A stretch of DNA of 64,000 nt from Paenibacillus validus NBRC 15382 (GTDB lineage Bacteria; Bacillota; Bacilli; Paenibacillales; NBRC-103111): assembly GCF_004000985.1 (NCBI RefSeq), contig NZ_BIMH01000001.1, positions 248,001-312,000 of the forward strand. The letters run 5' to 3'. Position 1 is the stretch's first letter. Every line of letters starts with the position of its first letter. The notes beneath the pieces are model-generated. The model did no database searches, was not told the origin of the DNA, and saw only the letters and a program-made list of their open reading frames with translations. Shown piece after piece: positions 9,599-18,747 of this stretch. Position numbers and translations under genes: made by a program.

Positions 9599-10696
9599 TT
9601 AATCGATGCTGACCGAATCCTGATGCATCTCTTCCGTGTAGGTCTTCGGACGTCCATACTCCTGTTCGGCTTGCGTCTCGCTCTTGATGTCGATTTTCCA
9701 GCCGGTCAGCTTGGCAGCAAGACGCGCGTTCTGGCCCTTGATGCCGATCGCCAGCGATAGCTGGTAGTCCGGCACGATGACACGGGCCATTTTCTCCGTT
9801 TCGAACACCTGCACCTCGATAACCTTGGACGGGCTGAGTGCGTTCGCCACATATTCTTCCACGCTGTCGACCCAGCGGACGATATCAATTTTCTCGCCCT
9901 TCAGCTCGCCGACGATCGTTTGCACGCGCATCCCCTTCGGTCCTACGCAGGAGCCGACCGGATCGACCTCCGCGTTGCGGGAGTAAACGGCGATTTTCGA
10001 ACGAAAGCCGGCTTCGCGGGCGACGGACCGAATCTCAACGACGCCTTGGAAAATTTCAGGCACCTCGAGCTCGAACAGTCGTTTCAGCAAGCCGGGATGT
10101 GTGCGGGACAAGACGATTTGCGGTCCTTTGGTCGTATTCTCTACCTTCGTAATATACGCCTTGACCCGGTCGCCTTGTTTAAACTTATCGGTCGGCATCA
10201 GCTCCGTAAGCGGCATGACCGCTTCGATCTTGCCGAGATCGATGTACAGGTTTCGCTGGTCCTGGCGCTGCACGATACCGTTGACGATATCTTCTTCTTT
10301 ATCGACGTAAGCGTTGTAGATAAGCCCGCGTTCAGCTTCCCGAATACGCTGCGTCACGACTTGCTTCGCTGTTTGCGCAGCGATGCGTCCGAAATCGCGA
10401 GGCGTCACTTCGATCTCGACGATATCGTTAAGCTGGTAATTCTGATTCATTTCTCTTGCGGCAAAAAGCGTAATTTCAAGACGCGGATCGAGCACTTCGT
10501 CTACGACAGTTTTGCGTGCATACACTTTGATCAAACCGGTGTGCCGGTTAATATCGACGCGCACGTTCTGAGCCGTGTTAAAGTTGCGTTTGTAGGCCGA
10601 GATCAAGGCCGCTTCGATCGCATCGATCAGCAAGTCCTTAGCGATCCCTTTCTCCCGTTCAATTTCATTTAAAGCTTCGATAAAATCCATGTTCAT
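9599..10696 (-). CDS. nusA: Transcription termination/antitermination factor NusA
   Basis: NusA binds RNA polymerase and nascent RNA and controls pausing, intrinsic termination and antitermination. The 365-residue protein contains the N-terminal polymerase-binding domain (about 1-125), an S1 domain (about 135-200, with [13 protein letters not shown] and [12 protein letters not shown]), and KH1 and KH2 domains ([15 protein letters not shown] and [17 protein letters not shown]). It lacks the C-terminal acidic repeats of E. coli NusA, as is normal in Firmicutes. An AGGGGG lies about 12 bases before the ATG at 10696; a second ATG two codons on is also possible. It follows rimP in the operon. Confidence 0.97.
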   Translation of the reverse strand: MNMDFIEALNEIEREKGIAKDLLIDAIEAALISAYKRNFNTAQNVRVDINRHTGLIKVYARKTVVDEVLDPRLEITLFAAREMNQNYQLNDIVEIEVTPRDFGRIAAQTAKQVVTQRIREAERGLIYNAYVDKEEDIVNGIVQRQDQRNLYIDLGKIEAVMPLTELMPTDKFKQGDRVKAYITKVENTTKGPQIVLSRTHPGLLKRLFELEVPEIFQGVVEIRSVAREAGFRSKIAVYSRNAEVDPVGSCVGPKGMRVQTIVGELKGEKIDIVRWVDSVEEYVANALSPSKVIEVQVFETEKMARVIVPDYQLSLAIGIKGQNARLAAKLTGWKIDIKSETQAEQEYGRPKTYTEEMHQDSVSID

Positions 10697-10746
10697 TTGA
10701 ATGGAGTTCCCCCTCTCATAAAATGCGAAACCGCGCGCGGCGGCAA

Positions 10747-11205
10747 TTAAAATAAAATAGCCAGTCTGGCGCTTGCCACTTTATCAAACGGCAGGCTGTG
10801 CTTCTTCTTGCCGATTTCAACTTCGACCGTCTTCTCGTCGAACGATCGCAGCGTGCCCTCGAATTCCTTCAGTCCATCGATAGGCTCATAGGTCGTAATG
10901 AACACATGCTGACCGACAGCACGTTCATAATCTTGCGGCTTCTTCAAAGGACGCTCTGCGCCCGGCGAAGACACCTCCAAGAAGTAAGCGTCCGGGATCG
11001 GGTCGGTTTCATCCAGCTTGCCGCTAAGGTATTCGCTAATACGGCCGCAATCGTCAATATCGATCCCGCCTTCTTTATCAACATACACTCGCAAGAACCA
11101 ATTGCCGCCTTCTTTCACATATTCAATGTCGACAAGCTCAAACCGGTTCTCGTCCAGGTACGGACGAACCAAAGCTTCCACCGTCGATTTGATCTGATTG
11201 CTCAA
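10747..11205 (-). CDS. rimP: Ribosome maturation factor RimP
   Basis: RimP binds the 30S subunit and promotes late maturation of its head. The 152-residue product has the two-domain DUF150 structure: [28 protein letters not shown] (region near residues 22-50), the [14 protein letters not shown] motif and [16 protein letters not shown], then a C-terminal SH3-like barrel. The start is TTG at 11205, with GGAGG nine bases upstream. It is the first gene of the nusA-infB operon behind the promoter at 11322-11351 and a GCAA-capped hairpin. Confidence 0.95.
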   Translation of the reverse strand: MSNQIKSTVEALVRPYLDENRFELVDIEYVKEGGNWFLRVYVDKEGGIDIDDCGRISEYLSGKLDETDPIPDAYFLEVSSPGAERPLKKPQDYERAVGQHVFITTYEPIDGLKEFEGTLRSFDEKTVEVEIGKKKHSLPFDKVASARLAILF

Positions 11206-11264
11206 ACGTCTATTCCTCCTATCTATATGAGACGAGTCGCCGAAAACCCTAATACAAAATGTAA

Positions 11265-11284
11265 AGAGTGGGTTGCCCCACTCT
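11265..11284 (-). promoter_or_regulatory. GNRA-capped hairpin in the rimP-nusA operon leader
   Basis: The leader RNA holds a perfect 8-bp stem AGAGTGGG / CCCACTCT closed by a GCAA tetraloop, about 35-55 bases after the promoter and 60 bases before rimP. It is followed by TTTACATTTTG, a weak U tract, so it could pause or partly terminate transcription. NusA, encoded in this operon, acts on exactly such hairpins, so feedback is plausible but unproven. Confidence 0.6.
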
Positions 11285-11321
11285 CCGGTTTCGAGATATT
11301 ACATTGTTACCACCATAGCAG

Positions 11322-11351
11322 ATTATACCATAAGTGCGATTGTTTATGCAA
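11322..11351 (-). promoter_or_regulatory. SigA promoter of the rimP-nusA-infB operon
   Basis: On the minus strand TTGCAT (11346-11351) and a perfect TATAAT (11322-11327) are separated by 18 bases, with TGG directly before the -10 (extended -10). It lies in the 183-base gap between polC and rimP. Confidence 0.75.
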
Positions 11352-11388
11352 CATGGGCGCCTTCCGGCTCCCGCGCCGTCCGTCTTCC

Positions 11389-14300
11389 TTAGAACAGCGA
11401 AAGCTGATTCGTTTCGGGCAAGCCGCGGAAGCAGTTCATGCTGCCGAGCAGCTCAATGATCGTCTTCGACGCTTTGCTGCGACTTTGAAAATCTTCGATC
11501 GATAAGTATGGACCCGCTTCCCTGGCGGCGGCAATGTTCTTCGCCGCGTTCTCCCCGATACCGGCAATCGCGGAGAACGGAGGAATGAGCGAATCGCCCT
11601 CAATGAGAAATTTCGTGGCGTCCGATTTGTACAGATCGACCGGCTTGAAGGAGAAGCCGCGCGCCGTCATCTCGAGCGCCATCTCGAGAATCGAGATCAT
11701 GTTCTTCTCCTTCGGCAGCGCCTGGAACCCTTTTTCCTCAATTTCAATCAGCCTGCGCAGAATCGCGTCATAGCCTTGGCAGAGCAGGTCCAGTTCAAAG
11801 TCCGTGGCACGGACCGAGAAGTACGTCGCGTAATAGGCGATCGGATGGTACAGCTTGAAGTAGGCGGTACGTACGGCCGAGATCACGTATGCCGAGGCAT
11901 GCGCCTTCGGGAACATGTATTCGATCTTCTCGCAAGAATCGATATACCAGGCCGGCACGTTATGCTTCTTCATCTCTTCCTTCCACTCTTCGGTCAAGCC
12001 CTTCCCTTTCCGTACGCTTTCCGTAATTTTGAAGGCCAGTCCCGCGTCCATCCCCGCTTTATAAATCAAGTACAGCATGATGTCGTCGCGGCAGCCGATA
12101 ACGGTTTTGATCGTACAGATGCCTTTCTTGATCAGCTCCTGCGCATTGCCGAGCCACACGCCCGTACCGTGCGACAGTCCGGAAATTTGCAGCAGATCGG
12201 CAAAGCTGGACGGCTTTGCTTCTTCCAGCATCTGGCGCACGAACTTCGTCCCCATCTCGGGCACCCCGTAGGTGGCGACAGGCGTGCGGATTTTCTCAGG
12301 CGTCACGCCCAGGGCTTCGACCGAGTTGAACATGCTCATGACCTTCGGATCGTTCATCGGAATCGTCGTCGGATCGACGCCCGTCAAGTCCTGCAGCATC
12401 CGCATCATCGTCGGGTCATCGTGCCCGAGAATATCGAGCTTCAGCAAGTTCGCGTCGAAGGCATGATAGTCGAAGTGCGTTGTCTTCCAGTCGGCGCTCG
12501 TATCGTCCGCCGGGTACTGCACGGGGGTAATGTCATTGACGTCGATGTAGTCCGGCACGACGACGATACCGCCCGGATGCTGGCCGGTGCTTCGCTTGAC
12601 GCCGGTACATCCTAAAGCCAGACGGCTCAGTTCGGCGCCGCGCCACTTTTTGCCTTGATCCTCTTCATACTTCTTCACGAATCCGAAAGCCGTCTTCTCC
12701 GCGACCGTACCGATCGTACCGGCCCGGAACACGTTCTTCTCGCCGAACAGCACCTTCGTGTAGTTGTGGGCGTGCGGCTGGTATTCTCCGGAGAAGTTCA
12801 AGTCGATATCGGGAACCTTGTCCCCTTTAAAGCCAAGGAACGTTTCGAACGGAATGTCCTGCCCTTCGCCCTTCAGCTTCTCGCCGCAGTTCGGGCAGGC
12901 TTTATCCGGCAGGTCGAACCCGGAAGGAATCGAGCCGTCAAGAATCCATTCGCTATGCTTGCACGACAGGCAAATATAGTGCGGCGGCAGCGGGTTAACC
13001 TCGGAAATCCCCAGGAACGTAGCGACGACGGACGAACCGACCGAGCCCCGCGAGCCGACGAGATAACCGTCCTCGTTCGATTTCTTCACAAGCCGCTCGG
13101 AAATCAGATAGTTTGCCGAGAAGCCGTATTTAATAATCGGGACTAGCTCCTTCTCCAGACGCGCCGTCACCACTTCCGGTATCGGCTCGCCGTAGATGCT
13201 GCGCGCGGTCTCGTAACATTTATTACGAATTTCGTCATCCGCGCCCTCGATGATCGGTGTAAACAGCTTCGTCGGAAACAGCTCCAGCTCTTCGAAACGG
13301 TCTGCAAGCTCCGCCGTGTTGTGAACGACGACTTCGAAGGCGTCCTCCTTTCCGAGGAACTCGAATTCGGCGAGCATTTCTTTCGTCGTACGGAAATGAA
13401 CGTCAGGCTTGCGAATGTCCTTGAGCGGGCTGAAGCCGGTAATGCCGTGAATCGTAATATCGCGGTTTATTTTCTCGCGCGGGTGCAGGTAGTGAACGTT
13501 GCCCGTCGCGATGACCGGCTTGCCGAGCTTGCGCCCGATTTGCAGGATGCGTCTGGCTGCGTCCTCCAGCAGTGAAGGACTGCCGACCAGCCCCTTCTCG
13601 ACCAGGTGCATGTTCACGTTCGTCGGTTGAATCTCGAGCACGTCGTAAAACTCGGCGACCGCTTCCGCTTCTTCCATGGACTTGTTCAGCACCGTCTCGA
13701 ACAGCTCGCCCTTCTCGCAGCCGGAAGCGATGATCAACCCTTCGCGCATTTCCTGCAGCTTGCTCTTCGGAATGCAGGGGACCCGGTGGAAATATTCGGT
13801 ATGCGAGAGCGAAACGAGCGTGAACAGGTTTTTCTTCCCGATCATGTTCTGCGCGTAAATGCAGCAGTGGAACGGGCGCTGCGTCGTCAAGTTTTTGCCG
13901 ACCTGGTCGTTCAGCCGGTCGAGCTGCGTATACCCGCGCTCCGCAGCCTCCTTCAGCATGTGAAACAGCACGAATCCGAGCGCAATGGAGTCGTCGATGG
14001 CGCGGTGATGGTTATCGAGGCTGACCTTAAACTTGTCGGACAGCGTGTTCAACCGGTGATTTTTCATCGTCGGGTACAACAAACGGGCCAGTTCCAGCGT
14101 ATCGATCACCGGATTGTTCACTTCCGGCAGTCCGAGACGCTTGCAGTTCGTATTCAGGAAGCCCATATCGAACCGCGCGTTATGTGCAACGAGAACGGCA
14201 TCGCCGACGAATTCCAAAAACTTCGGCAGCATCTCGGCAATGTCCGGCGCTCCGCGCACCATATCGTCGGTAATATTCGTCAATTGCTGGATATTATACG

Positions 14301-15705
14301 GAATCCGCTCGTGCGGGTCGATGAACGTGGCAAACCGGCCGATCTCCTTGCCTTCCTTCATCTTGACGCCGGCAAGCTCGATAATCTTGTTGTTCGTAAC
14401 GGAAAGCCCCGTTGTCTCAACGTCGAAAATGACATACTCGGCATCGGCTAACGCGATATCGGTGGCGTTCATCGCCACTTTCACGGAGTCGTCAATGATA
14501 TTGGCTTCAACGCCGTAGATAACTTTAATACCATTCTTCTTCGAGGCTTTGTAAGCCTCCGGGAAGCTTTGCACACCGCCGTGATCGGTCACGGCAATCG
14601 CTTTATGGCCCCATTTGGCGGCCATTTTGATATATTGATCCACGGGCGTAATGCCGTCCATCGTGCTCATCGCCGTATGTAGATGAAATTCGACCCGCTT
14701 CTCTGCCGCGTCGTCCTTCCGGTCAGGGGGAGCTACGATTTCATTAACGTCGGACGGGATCATCACAAGCTCCGGAATTTGCATAAATCGGTCATACTCG
14801 ACACGGCCGCGAAGCTTCAGCCAAGTACCGTTTTTGATCAGGCTGTAAATCTTCACGTCTTCCTTCGTTTTCGCGAACGATTTCACCATGATCGAGTCTG
14901 AGAAATCGGTAATATTGAACGTAAACAACGTGCTTCCGTTCCGCAATTCCTTCATATCCAGACCGAACACGGTACCTTGCACCGTTACTTTCTTCTCCTC
15001 GTCCTTCACATCTTGAATCGGTACGGCCGGTTCTTTAATATCGTAACCGACCATCAGCTTGACTTCGCCATCAGGCACAGCCGCTTGCGCCGCCTCTTCC
15101 GCTTCCACGGCGGTCATAATGACGCTTGTAACTTCTTTCTCTTCGATCTCCCGCTGCTTCGTAAATTTCTCAAGCTCTTCCTCGCGAGAGTCGCTCAAAG
15201 CGTATTTCACTTGATAATCGACGCCAAAAAAACCGTTAAAATATTGGCGGATCCAGTCGTTAATATTTTTCTTCTTCGCAAGTTCCAAACCGAAGCTATC
15301 CAGCAAATGCAACGTCAGCACCTTGCCGTGAACCTCGATCTTGGCTTTGGTCATCCAGCCGTTGATGGACGCCGCTTCCCGCTGCACCCACTCGAGAAAC
15401 ATGCTCCAGTATTCGTGGGCCACGCTTTCCGGGTTCACGTCAGAAGTGTATTGCAGAACGAAACGGATCGTCGCGATATGCGCGAATTTGTCACGGATCA
15501 TTTTACAAAACGAACGATAAATGTCTCCGGGCACGACCTGCGTCTTGACGATATAGAACGTCCATTCGCGGTTTTTACGGCTCGTTTCCACCTTGTCGAT
15601 GTACCCGTCCGCGAAAAACGTCTGCACGACATCCGCCGGAACGTTCGCCTGCTGCATCAGCATCTCAAACCGATCCCGTTTTAAAGCCGTACTGCTACTG
15701 CTCAT
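11389..15705 (-). CDS. polC: DNA polymerase III alpha subunit, Gram-positive PolC type
   Basis: PolC is the replicative DNA polymerase of low-GC Gram-positives, with built-in 3'-5' proofreading. The 1438-residue protein (B. subtilis 1437) has an N-terminal tau-binding region, an OB domain (about 230-310), a PHP domain with EFHLHTAMSTMDG, and an inserted DEDD exonuclease starting FDVETTG near residue 425. Then come a zinc knuckle (CLSCKHSEW ... CPNCGEKL) and palm and fingers with PDIDLNFSGE. The frame continues 11 codons upstream, but the ATG at 15705 has GGAGG six bases away and the normal family length. It lies after proS, separated by a stem-loop. Confidence 0.98.
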   Translation of the reverse strand: MSSSSTALKRDRFEMLMQQANVPADVVQTFFADGYIDKVETSRKNREWTFYIVKTQVVPGDIYRSFCKMIRDKFAHIATIRFVLQYTSDVNPESVAHEYWSMFLEWVQREAASINGWMTKAKIEVHGKVLTLHLLDSFGLELAKKKNINDWIRQYFNGFFGVDYQVKYALSDSREEELEKFTKQREIEEKEVTSVIMTAVEAEEAAQAAVPDGEVKLMVGYDIKEPAVPIQDVKDEEKKVTVQGTVFGLDMKELRNGSTLFTFNITDFSDSIMVKSFAKTKEDVKIYSLIKNGTWLKLRGRVEYDRFMQIPELVMIPSDVNEIVAPPDRKDDAAEKRVEFHLHTAMSTMDGITPVDQYIKMAAKWGHKAIAVTDHGGVQSFPEAYKASKKNGIKVIYGVEANIIDDSVKVAMNATDIALADAEYVIFDVETTGLSVTNNKIIELAGVKMKEGKEIGRFATFIDPHERIPYNIQQLTNITDDMVRGAPDIAEMLPKFLEFVGDAVLVAHNARFDMGFLNTNCKRLGLPEVNNPVIDTLELARLLYPTMKNHRLNTLSDKFKVSLDNHHRAIDDSIALGFVLFHMLKEAAERGYTQLDRLNDQVGKNLTTQRPFHCCIYAQNMIGKKNLFTLVSLSHTEYFHRVPCIPKSKLQEMREGLIIASGCEKGELFETVLNKSMEEAEAVAEFYDVLEIQPTNVNMHLVEKGLVGSPSLLEDAARRILQIGRKLGKPVIATGNVHYLHPREKINRDITIHGITGFSPLKDIRKPDVHFRTTKEMLAEFEFLGKEDAFEVVVHNTAELADRFEELELFPTKLFTPIIEGADDEIRNKCYETARSIYGEPIPEVVTARLEKELVPIIKYGFSANYLISERLVKKSNEDGYLVGSRGSVGSSVVATFLGISEVNPLPPHYICLSCKHSEWILDGSIPSGFDLPDKACPNCGEKLKGEGQDIPFETFLGFKGDKVPDIDLNFSGEYQPHAHNYTKVLFGEKNVFRAGTIGTVAEKTAFGFVKKYEEDQGKKWRGAELSRLALGCTGVKRSTGQHPGGIVVVPDYIDVNDITPVQYPADDTSADWKTTHFDYHAFDANLLKLDILGHDDPTMMRMLQDLTGVDPTTIPMNDPKVMSMFNSVEALGVTPEKIRTPVATYGVPEMGTKFVRQMLEEAKPSSFADLLQISGLSHGTGVWLGNAQELIKKGICTIKTVIGCRDDIMLYLIYKAGMDAGLAFKITESVRKGKGLTEEWKEEMKKHNVPAWYIDSCEKIEYMFPKAHASAYVISAVRTAYFKLYHPIAYYATYFSVRATDFELDLLCQGYDAILRRLIEIEEKGFQALPKEKNMISILEMALEMTARGFSFKPVDLYKSDATKFLIEGDSLIPPFSAIAGIGENAAKNIAAAREAGPYLSIEDFQSRSKASKTIIELLGSMNCFRGLPETNQLSLF

Positions 15706-15730
15706 GATGCTCCTCCCCCATAAACAATCA

Positions 15731-15769
15731 AAGGGCAAAAGGAATTGAACTCCATCCCGTTTTGCCCTT
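15731..15769 (-). terminator. Stem-loop between proS and polC
   Basis: AAGGGCAAAA (15760-15769) and TTTTGCCCTT (15731-15740) form a 10-bp stem on the minus strand, with a partly self-paired 19-base loop. The following sequence (TTTGATTGTTTA) is only moderately T-rich. It could be a weak terminator or attenuator 25 bases before the polC start. Confidence 0.5.
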
Positions 15770-15812
15770 ATGTACCCCTATCTTAGTTCATGCTTTCCTG
15801 GTTAACCGCTTC

Positions 15813-17270
15813 TTAATAAGCTCGACCGAATACGACTGTATGCTTCGCATCTTCCCCGCACACGAGACATTTGGTCTTCCGTACAGCCGGTTCAAATGGA
15901 ATGTTCCGGCTTGTAGCGCCCGTCTCTTCCTTCACGGTCGCCTCGCAAGCGTCGGAACCGCACCAGCCGGACAGCGTAAAACCGCGCTTCTGCTGCAGGA
16001 ACGCCTTCAGCTCGTCCAACGTATCGGCTGCGGTCATGTTCTCATCGCGGAACTTCTTGGCTCGATCATACATTTCCTGCTGCGTTTCCGTCAACAGTTT
16101 TTGCACTTCTTCTACAAATTGGCTTTGCGCGACGACGCGCTTCTCCCCGGTGATGCGGGAGACGAGCACGACTTGTCCGTTCTCCATATCGCGCGGGCCA
16201 AGCTCGACGCGAACCGGGACGCCGCGCATCTCGTATTCGTTGAACTTCCAGCCCGGGCTTTGATCCTGACGGTCGTCCACCTTCACACGCACGCCGGCTT
16301 GCTTCAATTGATCGTACAGACCGTCTACGCAAGCGATCACTTGGTCGCGCGTCTTCGGAGGCCCGATCGGGATCATGACAACTTGCGTCGGCGCGACTTT
16401 CGGCGGCAGCGCGAGTCCCCGGTCGTCGCCGTGCACCATAATCAGCGCCCCGATCAAACGGGTGCTGACGCCCCACGAAGTTGTATGGCAGAACGTATGC
16501 TGATTGTCCCGATCCAAGTATTTAATATCAAAGGCGACGGCGAAATTCGTGCCGAGGTAATGCGACGTCCCCGCCTGCACGGCCTTCCCGTCTTTCATCA
16601 TCGCTTCTATAGAGAATGTATCGACGGCGCCGGCAAACTTCTCCGAAGGCGTTTTTTGGCCCATGATAACCGGCATCGCCAAGAAATTTTCCGCGAAATC
16701 GCGGTAAATTTCCAGCATTTGCATCGTTTCTCTCCGGGCATCGGCTTCGTCCTCGTGCGCCGTATGGCCTTCCTGCCAAAGAAATTCGCTGGTGCGCAGG
16801 AACGGCTGTGTTTTCTTCTCCCAACGTACCACGTTGGCCCACTGGTTGATAAGCAGCGGCAAATCGCGGTACGAGTTGATCCACTCCGAGTACATATGAC
16901 CGATCATCGTTTCTGAAGTCGGGCGGATCGCCAGACGTTCTTCCAGCTTCTCGCCGCCGGCTTCGGTTACCCATGGAAGCTCCGGATTGAAGCCCTCGAC
17001 GTGTTCCTTCTCCTTCTGAAAGAAGCTTTCGGGAATGAATAGCGGGAAATAGGCGTTGCGGTGACCCGTTTCTTTGAAACGACGGTCCAGTTCGCGCTGA
17101 ATGTTTTCCCAGATTTCATAGCCGTCGGGCTTGAACACGATACAACCGCGAACCGGTGAGTAGCTCATCAGGTCCGCTTTCTTGATCGTATCGATGTACC
17201 AGCGCGAGAAATCTTCACTTTGCGGCGTAATTTCTTTGACGAATTGTTTATCCTGTTTATCCTTCGACAT
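15813..17270 (-). CDS. proS: Prolyl-tRNA synthetase, compact archaeal/eukaryotic type
   Basis: ProRS charges tRNA(Pro) with proline. The 485-residue protein is the short type without the 180-residue INS editing domain between motifs 2 and 3. Motif 2 (FLRTSEFLWQEGHTAH) is followed within about 115 residues by motif 3 (HGDDRGLALPPKVAPTQV). The C-terminal domain holds cysteine pairs (GWCGSDAC and CLVCGE) and the protein ends in Tyr, both typical of the archaeal/eukaryotic class. B. subtilis has the long bacterial type (about 564 residues) at this locus, so this looks like non-orthologous replacement in place. It starts 34 bases after rseP. Confidence 0.95.
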   Translation of the reverse strand: MSKDKQDKQFVKEITPQSEDFSRWYIDTIKKADLMSYSPVRGCIVFKPDGYEIWENIQRELDRRFKETGHRNAYFPLFIPESFFQKEKEHVEGFNPELPWVTEAGGEKLEERLAIRPTSETMIGHMYSEWINSYRDLPLLINQWANVVRWEKKTQPFLRTSEFLWQEGHTAHEDEADARRETMQMLEIYRDFAENFLAMPVIMGQKTPSEKFAGAVDTFSIEAMMKDGKAVQAGTSHYLGTNFAVAFDIKYLDRDNQHTFCHTTSWGVSTRLIGALIMVHGDDRGLALPPKVAPTQVVMIPIGPPKTRDQVIACVDGLYDQLKQAGVRVKVDDRQDQSPGWKFNEYEMRGVPVRVELGPRDMENGQVVLVSRITGEKRVVAQSQFVEEVQKLLTETQQEMYDRAKKFRDENMTAADTLDELKAFLQQKRGFTLSGWCGSDACEATVKEETGATSRNIPFEPAVRKTKCLVCGEDAKHTVVFGRAY

Positions 17271-17304
17271 GGTTCGAATGCTCCCCCTACAGACGGCGAT
17301 TCAT

Positions 17305-18573
17305 TTATCCTTTAATCAGCCTTAATATATCGTTGTATGTGACGGCGATCATCAGCAGCATCAGCATGGCAAAGCCGACGAAATGCACCATGCTCTCCCG
17401 GCTCGGATCGACCGGTTTGCCGCGCACCGCTTCTAACCCGAGGAAAACAAGGCGGCTGCCGTCCAGCGCCGGAATCGGCAGTAAATTGAACAAGCCCAGG
17501 TACAAGCTCATCACAGCCATCCAGTTGATGTACTGGGCCGGTCCGGCGCTTGCCTGCTCGCTTGTGAACTCGACAATCCGGATCGGACCGCCGAGATCGT
17601 CCATCTTCACCTGCAGGGTCGCCAGCTTGCCGAAGCCGTCCAAGATGAGCGTCGTAGCGGAAACCATGCTGCGCCAACCGTTGCTGATTCCTTCCCCGAT
17701 CGTAGCCGGCCGGGTATCCGGGCCGAGTGAGACGCCGACACGAATCACGCGGTCTTTCTCATCCAGTTCCGGTTTCACTTCTTTGGTAACGAGCTGCTTG
17801 TTGCGCTCAACCACCCAGGTCATCGTCTTGTTCGGCGAATTTTGAATCAGCGTCGTCAGCTTTTTGCTGTCGCCGCCGATCTTCTCGCCGTTCACTTCAA
17901 CGATAACGTCCCCGCCCATCAAGCCGGCGCGCTCCGCGGCCGAACCGGGCTTGGTGTCGGAGATGCGCACCCGATCAGGCAAAGGCATACCGGCCACGAA
18001 AACAACCGTGACGAACAAGATGAACGCGAGAATGAAGTTCATTAACGGACCCGCGAATATGGCCATCGCCCGCTGTCCCACCGTCTTGCTGCCAAACTGG
18101 CGTTCCCATGGCGCGATCTGCGTCTCCTTCTCCTTGCTGACGATAAGCGCGCGAGGGTGAACGGCAAAGCGCTGTGCCGCGCCGTCGACATCCATACGGA
18201 CAAACAGCTGACGCTCCAAATCGATATCTTCCACGACACCTTCCAAAGCGCCGCGGCGGCTGTCGAAATCGTTCAAATAAATATGCGTAACCGTTTCATT
18301 CTCCAAGGCAACGGCTATCCGTTGTCCCGGATTGATCTGTACGATTTCGGGATCTTCGCCGGCCATCCGCACGAACCCGCCGATGGGCAGAAGCCTCAGC
18401 GTATACCGGGTTTCACCGCGAACGAACGAAAGCACCTTCGGACCGAAGCCGATCGCGAACTCGCGCGTCAAGATCCCCGCCCGCTTGGCGAAATAAAAAT
18501 GCCCCCACTCGTGCACCGTCACGAGTACGAAAAACAAGAGCACATTCAGCACGATGATTTGAAGTACGTCCAC
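17305..18573 (-). CDS. rseP: Site-2 zinc metalloprotease RseP (RasP)
   Basis: RseP cuts transmembrane anti-sigma factors and remnant signal peptides within the membrane. The 422-residue protein has a first transmembrane segment bearing HEWGH (residues 21-25, the HExxH zinc site) and a loop with GPKVLSF and LLPIGGFVRMAGED. A PDZ domain follows (about 200-270, GSAAERAGLMGGDVIVEVNG), and C-terminal membrane segments carry NLLPIPALDGSR, the third zinc ligand. The start is GTG with GGAGG about 11 bases upstream. An extra segment at about 75-160 precedes the second membrane segment. It sits between dxr and proS. Confidence 0.95.
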   Translation of the reverse strand: MDVLQIIVLNVLLFFVLVTVHEWGHFYFAKRAGILTREFAIGFGPKVLSFVRGETRYTLRLLPIGGFVRMAGEDPEIVQINPGQRIAVALENETVTHIYLNDFDSRRGALEGVVEDIDLERQLFVRMDVDGAAQRFAVHPRALIVSKEKETQIAPWERQFGSKTVGQRAMAIFAGPLMNFILAFILFVTVVFVAGMPLPDRVRISDTKPGSAAERAGLMGGDVIVEVNGEKIGGDSKKLTTLIQNSPNKTMTWVVERNKQLVTKEVKPELDEKDRVIRVGVSLGPDTRPATIGEGISNGWRSMVSATTLILDGFGKLATLQVKMDDLGGPIRIVEFTSEQASAGPAQYINWMAVMSLYLGLFNLLPIPALDGSRLVFLGLEAVRGKPVDPSRESMVHFVGFAMLMLLMIAVTYNDILRLIKG

Positions 18574-18747
18574 CTAGTTCACGGCCTCCTTAAATACATC
18601 AATGTTCACATCTGCTAGCATGGGAAGGGCGCTATTCCATGTCCTTAGATTAACATTAATGACAAACGGAACACAAGCCGAGCCCTTGATATGAACATAT
18701 TACCGGACGCGAACAAACATGCTTGCCAACCGTCCCGGGCAAGGACT

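Noticed and set aside
11356-11377. GGCGC/GCGCC hairpin after polC
   Set aside because: Five bp with an 11-base loop and no T tract; it overlaps the -35 region of the rimP promoter. Not supported as a terminator.
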